NCBI GenBank assembly: GCA_905205855.1
Contig: CAJLFL010000147.1
Span: forward strand, 1-5,355
Length of the DNA: 5,355 bases
Source: an uncultured Eubacteriales bacterium
GTDB lineage: Bacteria > Bacillota > Clostridia > Monoglobales > Monoglobaceae
Direction: 5' to 3'
Below, piece after piece: positions 1-5,112 of this stretch (position 1 is its first letter; the number at the start of each line of letters is the position of its first letter). Below the pieces are notes generated by a model. That model made no database searches and had not been told where the DNA came from. It saw nothing but the letters and a program-made list of their open reading frames with translations. The position numbers were made by a program, and so were the translations under genes.

Positions 1-36
1 ATAATCATAGAAAAACGAATGGGAGGAATGGTTTAA
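1..36 (+). CDS. Possible last codons of an upstream gene (very tentative)
   Basis: Reading from base 1, the frame is open for eleven codons (I-I-I-E-K-R-M-G-G-M-V) and ends in TAA at 34-36. The last A of that stop is the first base of the rnfC ATG, a TAATG overlap like those between other coupled genes in this operon. This would fit a further gene ahead of rnfC in the same transcript. Against it, 36 bases are far too few to recognise a protein, and an open frame this short is expected by chance. The stretch may simply be the 5' leader of rnfC. No promoter elements are visible in it. Confidence 0.25.
   Translation: MIIEKRMGGMV
21..26 (+). promoter_or_regulatory. Ribosome binding site of rnfC
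   Basis: GGGAGG lies nine bases before the ATG at 36. It decides the rnfC start, because the frame is open upstream to the window edge and contains no other start codon with such a site. Confidence 0.8.
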
Positions 37-1355
37 TGAGGACATTTCGCGGCGGCGTACACCCCGCCGGTAATAAGGATGCAACCAAAGTGAAGCCGAT
101 TGCGGATTTAACTCCGCCGGAGGAATTAGTTTTTCCACTTTCTCAGCATATAGGCGCACCTGCTGTTCCGTGTGTAAAGACAGGTGATACGGTCTGTCTT
201 GGACAGAAAATAGCAGAAGCAGGCGGATTTGTTTCCGCATGTATACATTCATCCGTATCCGGAAAAGTAAAAGGAATAGAAAAAAGACTTCACCCAAACG
301 GTACTCTTACAGATTGTATAATAATAGAAAACGACGGCTGCGACACACCTGTGCCGGAACTATCTGCGGCAGAGCGTGAATATGAAAAGCTTACCCCTGA
401 GGAAACGATAAATATAATTAAAGACGCCGGTATAGTAGGTATGGGCGGAGCAACCTTTCCGACGCATGTAAAGCTTTCTCCGCCAAAGGAAGCCCAAATT
501 GATTATGTAATAGTAAACGGGGCTGAATGTGAGCCGTATCTGACATCTGATCACAGAGAAATGCTTGAACATCCCGAAGATATACTTACCGGATTGTGCA
601 TAATGATGAGAATATTCGGTTTAAAGGACGGCTATATCGGAATAGAAAGCAACAAACCTGATGCAATAGAAAGCATGACAAAAAAGGCGGCAGAAATCAA
701 AGGAGCGGATATACATATTGTTACGCTTAAAACAAAGTATCCGCAGGGAGCCGAAAAACAGCTTATCAATGCCGTTGCCGGCAGGAAAGTAAAGCCGGGA
801 CAGCTGCCGTGGCAGGTCGGATGTATCGTGTCAAATATAGATACTGTTGCTGCGATAGCACGTGCTGTTGTAAAGAATCAGCCGCTGACATCAAGAATAG
901 TAACGCTCGGCGGTGACGCACTTAAAAATCCTATGAACTATCGTGTGAGAATAGGCACTCCGTTTTCATATGTGATAGAACAGTCCGGAGGCACGGTGTG
1001 TCAGATAGCCAAATTGCTCATGGGGGGGCCTATGATGGGACTTGCCGTACCGAGTGTTGATGTGCCTGTCATAAAGGGAACCTCAGGAATATTGGCATTG
1101 TCAGAGAAATTGGCACATTTGCAAAAGGAAACGGCTTGTATCCGCTGTGCAAAATGCGTATATGTCTGTCCGATGAAGCTTCAGCCTAACCTTCTTGACA
1201 AGCTGTCAAGAAGCAATGACCTTGACGGTCTTGAGAAGCATAATATATCCGATTGTATAGAGTGCGGAAGCTGCGCGTTTATCTGTCCGTCAAAACGGCG
1301 TCAGGTACAGCAGATAAAAATAGCTAAGATAAAACTCAGAGAACGGAGGAATTAA
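36..1355 (+). CDS. rnfC: Ion-translocating oxidoreductase complex subunit C (RnfC), NAD(H)-side Fe-S/flavin subunit
   Basis: RnfC is the peripheral cytoplasmic subunit where the Rnf complex exchanges electrons with NAD+/NADH. This 439-residue protein opens with the family signature F-R-G-G-V-H-P (residues 4-10), followed by a barrel-sandwich domain (about 30-100). A NuoF-like nucleotide/flavin-binding region comes next, with G-x-G-G-A-T-F-P-T at 135-143 and N-G-A-E-C-E-P at 161-167. An SLBB-type region follows at about 260-320. Two [4Fe-4S] motifs of the form CxxCxxCxxxCP sit at Cys368/371/374/378 and Cys407/410/413/417. The protein ends about 20 residues later, so it has the short clostridial form without the long Ala/Lys-rich tail of gamma-proteobacterial RsxC/RnfC. 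The ATG has a good ribosome binding site. rnfD begins two bases after the stop. The frame is intact through a run of seven G at 1022-1028. Confidence 0.97.
   Translation: MRTFRGGVHPAGNKDATKVKPIADLTPPEELVFPLSQHIGAPAVPCVKTGDTVCLGQKIAEAGGFVSACIHSSVSGKVKGIEKRLHPNGTLTDCIIIENDGCDTPVPELSAAEREYEKLTPEETINIIKDAGIVGMGGATFPTHVKLSPPKEAQIDYVIVNGAECEPYLTSDHREMLEHPEDILTGLCIMMRIFGLKDGYIGIESNKPDAIESMTKKAAEIKGADIHIVTLKTKYPQGAEKQLINAVAGRKVKPGQLPWQVGCIVSNIDTVAAIARAVVKNQPLTSRIVTLGGDALKNPMNYRVRIGTPFSYVIEQSGGTVCQIAKLLMGGPMMGLAVPSVDVPVIKGTSGILALSEKLAHLQKETACIRCAKCVYVCPMKLQPNLLDKLSRSNDLDGLEKHNISDCIECGSCAFICPSKRRQVQQIKIAKIKLRERRN
1345..1350 (+). promoter_or_regulatory. Ribosome binding site of rnfD, inside the end of rnfC
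   Basis: GGAGGA forms part of the last rnfC codons (Arg-Arg-Asn) and lies seven bases before the GTG at 1358. It supports the GTG as the true rnfD start and suggests coupling of rnfD translation to rnfC termination. Confidence 0.8.
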
Positions 1356-1357
1356 AA

Positions 1358-2359
1358 GTGGAAAATAAGCTTATTGTATCGCATGCTCCGCATATTTCAG
1401 ACAATAATTCCGTAAGCCGTATTATGCTGAACGTTATAATTGCTATGCTGCCGGCTCTTTTGGCAGGATGTCTTGTGTTCGGCTATCGTGCTTTGGTTGT
1501 CACTCTGACATGTGTAATCTCATGCGTAATAGCCGAGGCGGTATGGCAGAAAATTCTGAAAAAACCTATAACGATTTCAGATTACAGCTCTGTAGTAACG
1601 GGAATGTTGCTTGCGTTTAATTTGCCGCCGTCAATACCACTGTGGATGGCTGTTATCGGTTCTGTTTTTGCAATAATTGTCGTAAAGCAGTTTTTCGGCG
1701 GTCTTGGACATAATTTTATGAATCCGGCTCTTGGAGCACGTGCATTTTTGCTGGCGTCATGGGCGCTTGCAATGACAAGATGGACTGCGCCGGGAACGCA
1801 TCTGGCGCTGTTTAACAATGCGGATGCGGTAACCACCGCGACACCGCTTGCGATGTATGCTTCCGATGCGGTTACATCTGCGGAAAAGCTTCCGTCGTAC
1901 CTGACCTTGTTTTTGGGCAAAACAGGAGGCTGTATCGGTGAAACATCCGCTCTTGCAATACTGATAGGAGCGACGTATCTGCTTATATGCAGAGTAATCA
2001 GACTGCGAGTACCTGTTGCTTTTATTGCTACAGTTGCGATAGGAACATGGATTTTCGGCGGTAAAAACGGATTGTTCAGCGGCGACTGGCTGTATCAGAT
2101 TTTGTCGGGCGGACTTATGCTTGGCGCATTCTTTATGGCTACGGACTACACAACAACGCCGTTTACTCCTATAGGTCAGATTATTTTTGGTATAGGCTGC
2201 GGAATATTCACTGTACTGATTCGTATATGGGGCGGATATCCTGAGGGGGTTTCGTATTCAATACTGCTGATGAATATAGTAACACCGCTCATTGATAAAG
2301 TTACCGCTCCGAAACGCTACGGCACATCTGTGACAAAAAAGGAGGCGGCGCAGGCATGA
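1358..2359 (+). CDS. rnfD: Ion-translocating oxidoreductase complex subunit D (RnfD), flavinylated membrane subunit
   Basis: RnfD is an integral membrane subunit of Rnf, homologous to NqrB, which carries a covalently bound FMN and is thought to take part in ion transport. The 333-residue product starts with GTG and is strongly hydrophobic, with roughly ten membrane segments between residues 22 and 312. Family hallmarks are the block around residues 84-130 (F-N-L-P-P, then K-Q-F-F-G-G-L-G and N-F-M-N-P-A-L-G-A-R-A-F) and the block M-A-T-D-Y-T-T-T-P at 260-268. The flavinylation site is expected in D-A-V-T-T-A-T-P-L (156-164), with Thr162 as acceptor because it follows the Ala of an [S/T]-x-A-T motif. 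Attachment would need an ApbE flavin transferase, which is not in this window. The last codons overlap the rnfG start by four bases (ATGA). Confidence 0.97.
   Translation: MENKLIVSHAPHISDNNSVSRIMLNVIIAMLPALLAGCLVFGYRALVVTLTCVISCVIAEAVWQKILKKPITISDYSSVVTGMLLAFNLPPSIPLWMAVIGSVFAIIVVKQFFGGLGHNFMNPALGARAFLLASWALAMTRWTAPGTHLALFNNADAVTTATPLAMYASDAVTSAEKLPSYLTLFLGKTGGCIGETSALAILIGATYLLICRVIRLRVPVAFIATVAIGTWIFGGKNGLFSGDWLYQILSGGLMLGAFFMATDYTTTPFTPIGQIIFGIGCGIFTVLIRIWGGYPEGVSYSILLMNIVTPLIDKVTAPKRYGTSVTKKEAAQA
2339..2345 (+). promoter_or_regulatory. Ribosome binding site of rnfG, inside the end of rnfD
   Basis: AAGGAGG is embedded in the codons for the Lys-Lys-Glu near the RnfD C-terminus, ten bases before the rnfG ATG at 2356. 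Confidence 0.75.
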
Positions 2360-2934
2360 AGGAAACGTTAAATCTTACTGTAAAGTTGCTTATTATATGT
2401 GTTGTTATATCCTTACTGTTGGCTGTTGTGAACCGTGTTACCGAACCGATTATAGAAACGAATAATCAGAAAAGCTTTCAAAGCTCAATGGGACAGGTTT
2501 TGCCGGAAGCGGCGTCGTTTACCGAAATTGATGCTGAAAAGCTAAAAGACTTTACACCAACCGAAAGCGGTGTAAAGGTAGAATCCGTCTATGCCGCAGA
2601 TGGCGGCGGATATGTAGTAAGCACAGTCTGTTCCGAGGGTTATGGCGGAGATATAGAAATCATGGCAGGTATTGATTCAGAACTTAAAATCAAGCAGGTA
2701 AAAATAATGAGTCTTAGCGAAACTCCCGGACTTGGTGCAAAGGCTCAAAACACTGATTTTATAACTCAGTATAATGGACTTGGAGGTAAAATCTCAGTTG
2801 TAAAGAATCAGACTCCGAGCGGTGATGAAATTCAAGCAATATCCGGCGCCACCATAACCTCGAAAGCTGTAACAAAGGCAGTCAATGCGGCGCTTGAGGC
2901 TGCAGAATATGCAAAAGGAGGAGATGCAAAATGA
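2356..2934 (+). CDS. rnfG: Ion-translocating oxidoreductase complex subunit G (RnfG), membrane-anchored FMN protein
   Basis: RnfG, homologous to NqrC, is anchored by one N-terminal helix, and its soluble FMN-binding domain lies on the outer face of the membrane, where it relays electrons within Rnf. This protein has 192 residues. One hydrophobic segment spans about 8-28 after a short N-terminus. The FMN-binding domain holds E-T-P-G-L-G-A-K (122-129), typical of the family, and the flavinylation motif S-G-A-T at 163-166, followed by I-T-S. Thr166 is the expected covalent FMN acceptor. A Gly-rich Y-G-G-D-I segment near 96-100 is also usual in the family. There is no lipobox or cleavable signal. 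The start overlaps the rnfD stop and the stop overlaps the rnfE start, both as ATGA. The gene carries a perfect nine-base inverted repeat, listed separately. Confidence 0.96.
   Translation: MKETLNLTVKLLIICVVISLLLAVVNRVTEPIIETNNQKSFQSSMGQVLPEAASFTEIDAEKLKDFTPTESGVKVESVYAADGGGYVVSTVCSEGYGGDIEIMAGIDSELKIKQVKIMSLSETPGLGAKAQNTDFITQYNGLGGKISVVKNQTPSGDEIQAISGATITSKAVTKAVNAALEAAEYAKGGDAK
2550..2577 (+). repeat. Perfect 9-bp inverted repeat inside rnfG
   Basis: CTTTACACC (2550-2558) and GGTGTAAAG (2569-2577) are exact reverse complements separated by ten bases. In RNA this could form a nine-pair hairpin within the coding region for residues about 65-74 of RnfG. It has no following T-run, so it is not a terminator. 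It may be chance; a role in mRNA stability or processing is only a possibility. Confidence 0.6.
2916..2921 (+). promoter_or_regulatory. Ribosome binding site of rnfE, inside the end of rnfG
   Basis: AGGAGG lies nine bases before the ATG at 2931, inside the last rnfG codons (Lys-Gly-Gly-Asp-Ala-Lys). Another ATG at 2924 is out of frame and only two bases from the site, so it is not used. Confidence 0.8.
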
Positions 2935-3560
2935 AAAATTCGCCTTTAAAAGCATTTTTAAACGGTTTGATAACCGAAAACCCTACTTTTGTACTGCTTT
3001 TGGGAATGTGTCCAACTCTTGCGGTAACGACCGGTGTAACAAATGCAATAGGCATGGGATTGTCTACTGCAGTTGTGCTTACGTGCTCCAATATTGTAAT
3101 TTCACTTTTGCGTAATTTTATTCCGAATAAGATTCGTATTGCTTCATATGTGGTTATAATAGCGGGATTTGTAACAATAGTCCAGATGCTTATGAATGCA
3201 TATGTGCCTGCCCTTGCAGGTAGTCTGGGAATATATATACCACTGATTGTTGTAAACTGTATTATTCTGGGCAGAGCGGAAGCGTTTGCGTCAAAAAACA
3301 ATGTTCTTCTGTCGACCTTTGACGGTTTGGGAATGGGGCTTGGTTTTACATGTGCACTGACACTTATAGCGTCTGTAAGAGAAATCCTCGGTGCGGGAAC
3401 ATTCGCAGGCATCAAGCTTTTCGGCGAAGGCTTCCAGCCGGCATCAATTATGATTTTACCGCCGGGTGCGTTTCTGACTCTTGGTATTTTGCTGGCGGTA
3501 ATAAATGGAATTTCGGCTAAACGTAAAAAATCAAAGGAGGGCGCTGAACATGATTCGTGA
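2931..3560 (+). CDS. rnfE: Ion-translocating oxidoreductase complex subunit E (RnfE), membrane subunit
   Basis: RnfE, homologous to NqrD, is a six-helix membrane protein. It pairs with its paralogue RnfA, and together they bind an iron-sulfur cluster within the membrane that moves electrons across it. The 209-residue product shows both conserved cysteine motifs: L-G-M-C-P-T-L (Cys27) and V-N-C-I-I-L-G-R-A-E-A-F-A (Cys110). The family segment N-P-T-F-V-L-L-L-G precedes the first cysteine, and S-V-R-E-I-L-G-A-G-T lies at 148-157. Six hydrophobic segments are spread over about residues 18-195. The C-terminus is a short basic tail (A-K-R-K-K-S-K). The start overlaps the rnfG stop by four bases, and the last eleven bases overlap the rnfA start, so translation of the two partner subunits is probably coupled. 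RnfE and RnfA are adjacent and of similar length, as usual for this pair. Confidence 0.97.
   Translation: MKNSPLKAFLNGLITENPTFVLLLGMCPTLAVTTGVTNAIGMGLSTAVVLTCSNIVISLLRNFIPNKIRIASYVVIIAGFVTIVQMLMNAYVPALAGSLGIYIPLIVVNCIILGRAEAFASKNNVLLSTFDGLGMGLGFTCALTLIASVREILGAGTFAGIKLFGEGFQPASIMILPPGAFLTLGILLAVINGISAKRKKSKEGAEHDS
3535..3540 (+). promoter_or_regulatory. Ribosome binding site that sets the rnfA start
   Basis: AGGAGG lies nine bases before the ATG at 3550. The rnfA frame is open further upstream to an ATG at 3505, but that one has no such site and would add 15 polar residues not expected in the family. This site therefore decides for 3550. Confidence 0.85.
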
Positions 3561-4143
3561 TTTACTGATAATCAGTATAGGCGCTATATTGATTAACAAT
3601 TTTGTGTTGGTTCAATTTCTTGGAATATGTCCATTTCTGGGAGTTTCCAAAAAGGTTGAAACTGCTGCAGGAATGGGCTTTGCGGTTATATTTGTAATGC
3701 TTTGCGCTTCGGCAATCACTTGGGTTGCGCAGGAGTATTTGCTTGTAAAATTTAATATAGAGTATTTGCAGACCATAGCATTTATCTTGGTAATAGCCGT
3801 ACTTGTTCAGCTTGTTGAGATGTTTTTGCAAAAATCTGTACCGGCACTGTATAAGTCGCTGGGCGTATATTTGCCGCTTATTACAACAAACTGTGCTGTG
3901 CTGGGTGTTGCAATTCAGAATGTAACTAAATTCGGCGGTACGGAAATGAGCTTTTTAAAGTCGATAATTTACGGTACTTCTGCGGCGATAGGCTTTACTG
4001 TTGCGATAGTGTTATTTGCCGGTGTAAGAGAACGGATTGAAGGCGCCGACATTCCTAAGTTTCTTAAAGGAATGCCTATTGTTTTGGTAACAGCAGCTTT
4101 GCTGTCCATTGCGTTTCTCGGTTTTTCGGGACTTAGCTTTTAG
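3550..4143 (+). CDS. rnfA: Ion-translocating oxidoreductase complex subunit A (RnfA), membrane subunit
   Basis: RnfA, homologous to NqrE, forms the membrane core with RnfE, and each contributes two cysteines to a shared iron-sulfur cluster. With the start at 3550 the product has 197 residues, close to the usual 190-odd, and begins M-I-R-D-L-L-I-I-S. The conserved motifs are N-N-F-V-L-V-Q-F-L-G-I-C-P-F-L-G-V-S (Cys27) and T-T-N-C-A-V-L-G-V-A (Cys115). There are six hydrophobic segments, and the segment F-A-G-V-R-E-R-I (156-163) mirrors S-V-R-E-I in RnfE. The longer reading from 3505 is rejected because it lacks a ribosome binding site and lies entirely within rnfE. The overlap with rnfE is eleven bases. 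The stop TAG shares its last two bases with the ribosome binding site of rnfB. Confidence 0.96.
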   Translation: MIRDLLIISIGAILINNFVLVQFLGICPFLGVSKKVETAAGMGFAVIFVMLCASAITWVAQEYLLVKFNIEYLQTIAFILVIAVLVQLVEMFLQKSVPALYKSLGVYLPLITTNCAVLGVAIQNVTKFGGTEMSFLKSIIYGTSAAIGFTVAIVLFAGVRERIEGADIPKFLKGMPIVLVTAALLSIAFLGFSGLSF

Positions 4144-4147
4144 GAGG
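4142..4147 (+). promoter_or_regulatory. Ribosome binding site of rnfB, overlapping the rnfA stop
   Basis: AGGAGG begins with the last two bases of the rnfA TAG and lies seven bases before the ATG at 4155. It ties rnfB initiation closely to rnfA termination. Confidence 0.8.
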
Positions 4148-4154
4148 TAATAAG

Positions 4155-4949
4155 ATGAATCAGATATTGACTTCTGTATTGGTTATAGGCGGAATGGGAC
4201 TTGTATTTGGCTTGCTGCTTGGTCTGGCATCAAAAATTTTTGCAGTTAAAACAGACGAGCGTATTCCGAAAATTTTGGAGGTTCTTCCGGGTGCAAACTG
4301 TGGCGGCTGCGGTTATGCAGGCTGTGCAGCGTATGCGGATGCAATGGTTGCAAAAGGAGCGCCTGTAAACATGTGTCCCGTTGGCGGTGCACAGGCGGCT
4401 GAAAAGATAGCTGCGATTCTTGGCGTAACGGCTGAAGCGGGCGAGAAAAAGGCTGCGCGTGTACTTTGTGCCGGAACACCGGAGCTTGCTGCTCAGAAGT
4501 ATATTTATGACGGGCCTATGGACTGTCACAGCGCAGCGCGTCTTGGCGGAGGCGAAAAAATGTGTCCTCAGGGATGTCTTGGACTTGGCTCGTGCGTCAG
4601 CGTCTGTCAGTTTGGCGGAATCTCGGTAGAGAGCGGCGTTGCTGTTGTTGACGCGGAAAAATGTACGGCTTGCGGTGCATGCGTAAAGGAATGTCCCAAG
4701 AATATAATTAAAATCCTGCCGGTTAAAAGTAAATTTACTGTTGTATGCCGCTCTGCTGAAAAAGGTAAGCTTACGCGTCAGGTTTGCCGGGTTGGCTGCA
4801 TAGGCTGCGGTATTTGTGCAAAAAACTGTCCGAAAGAGGCAATAGAGATAGAAAATAATCTTGCTGTAATAAATCCGGATAAATGTGTAAACTGCAGTCT
4901 TTGTGAGAAAAAATGTCCTCAGCATGCAATTAGCAATGTATTTATATAA
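4155..4949 (+). CDS. rnfB: Ion-translocating oxidoreductase complex subunit B (RnfB), ferredoxin-accepting Fe-S subunit
   Basis: RnfB takes electrons from reduced ferredoxin and feeds them into the membrane core. The 264-residue protein has one N-terminal membrane helix (about 5-29). A Fe-S domain follows with Cys49, Cys52, Cys57 and Cys74 in the pattern C-G-G-C-G-Y-A-G-C...C-P. Two double-cluster ferredoxin modules come after it. The first uses Cys137/141/147/151 and Cys170/173/176/180, the second Cys215/218/221/225 and Cys244/247/250/254. This suggests five [4Fe-4S] clusters. The protein has 24 cysteines in all; Cys105, 124, 198 and 211 lie outside these motifs. It is larger than proteobacterial RnfB (about 190 residues), as expected in clostridia. 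In the first quartet the usual Pro after the last Cys is Gln (C-Q-F-G-G-I, 151-155). It is the last gene of the operon, and a terminator begins eleven bases after the stop. Confidence 0.97.
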   Translation: MNQILTSVLVIGGMGLVFGLLLGLASKIFAVKTDERIPKILEVLPGANCGGCGYAGCAAYADAMVAKGAPVNMCPVGGAQAAEKIAAILGVTAEAGEKKAARVLCAGTPELAAQKYIYDGPMDCHSAARLGGGEKMCPQGCLGLGSCVSVCQFGGISVESGVAVVDAEKCTACGACVKECPKNIIKILPVKSKFTVVCRSAEKGKLTRQVCRVGCIGCGICAKNCPKEAIEIENNLAVINPDKCVNCSLCEKKCPQHAISNVFI

Positions 4950-4959
4950 AATATAGACT

Positions 4960-4988
4960 AAAACTGTCGCTTTTTGCGGCAGTTTTTT
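4960..4988 (+). terminator. Rho-independent terminator after rnfB
   Basis: AAAACTGTCGC (4960-4970) pairs with GCGGCAGTTTT (4976-4986) around a TTTTT loop. This gives an eleven-pair stem with one G-U pair and a run of six T (4983-4988) that overlaps the 3' arm. It lies just after the rnfB stop and closes the rnf transcript. On the other strand the stem is followed by only a short T-run, so it is probably directional. Confidence 0.9.
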
Positions 4989-5016
4989 AAACTTTACAGA
5001 AAATTTAAAAAAAATA

Positions 5017-5045
5017 TTGAAAGACAGATTATGATGTGGTATAAT
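5017..5045 (+). promoter_or_regulatory. Sigma-A type promoter with extended -10, for the nfnA-like gene
   Basis: TTGAAA (5017-5022) and TATAAT (5040-5045) are separated by exactly 17 bases. TG at 5037-5038 gives an extended -10 (TGGTATAAT). The bases just upstream (about 5001-5016) are almost all A and T and could act as an UP element. Transcription would start near 5051-5053, leaving a leader of about 60 bases. The match to the vegetative consensus is strong, so high basal expression separate from rnf is expected. Confidence 0.85.
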
Positions 5046-5053
5046 AATTTGAT

Positions 5054-5072
5054 TAGTTTTATAATGAAACTA
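5054..5072 (+). repeat. Short inverted repeat at the predicted transcription start
   Basis: TAGTTT (5054-5059) and AAACTA (5067-5072) are exact reverse complements with a seven-base centre, located just downstream of the -10 box. The position would suit an operator or a small leader hairpin. It is short and AT-rich, so chance is quite possible. It does not match a Rex-type site that I can recognise. Confidence 0.35.
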
Positions 5073-5099
5073 TATGTAAAAATTAAACAAATACAACTT

Positions 5100-5104
5100 G
5101 GAGG
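5100..5104 (+). promoter_or_regulatory. Ribosome binding site that points to a TTG start
   Basis: GGAGG lies eight bases before TTG at 5113. The next start-type codon in frame, GTG at 5125, would be 20 bases away, too far for this site. There is no ATG in this frame nearby. Confidence 0.8.
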
Positions 5105-5112
5105 TGCAGTAA

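Noticed and set aside
1022..1028. Run of seven G in rnfC as a possible frameshift or slippage site
   Set aside because: The reading frame and the conserved M-G-G-P-M-M-G segment continue intact on both sides, and no alternative frame product makes sense.
1582..1920. Open frame on the - strand inside rnfD
   Set aside because: It is antisense to conserved RnfD blocks and the flavinylation motif, with no recognisable protein motifs.
2882..3415. Long open frame on the - strand across rnfE (about 177 codons)
   Set aside because: It lies fully antisense to an unmistakable rnfE, has no family-like motifs and is a by-product of the codon pattern on the + strand.
3505..3549. Upstream ATG extending rnfA by 15 residues
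   Set aside because: It has no ribosome binding site, the added residues are polar and inside rnfE, and the ATG at 3550 has AGGAGG at nine bases and gives the usual family N-terminus.
4090..4105. Six-base hairpin (ACAGCA/TGCTGT) near the end of rnfA
   Set aside because: It is short, inside coding sequence, and lacks a T-run. Such small dyads are expected by chance.
4230..4925. Long open frame on the - strand across rnfB (about 231 codons)
   Set aside because: Its composition mirrors the Cys/Gly codons of rnfB, giving many Thr, Arg and Ala residues. No domain is recognisable and rnfB is certain on the other strand.
5046..5112. Leader of the nfn-type gene as a riboswitch or Rex operator
   Set aside because: The leader is only about 60 bases and AT-rich with no recognisable aptamer, and no TTGTTAA-N4-TTAACAA type palindrome is present; only one half-site-like stretch near 5083-5089 was seen.
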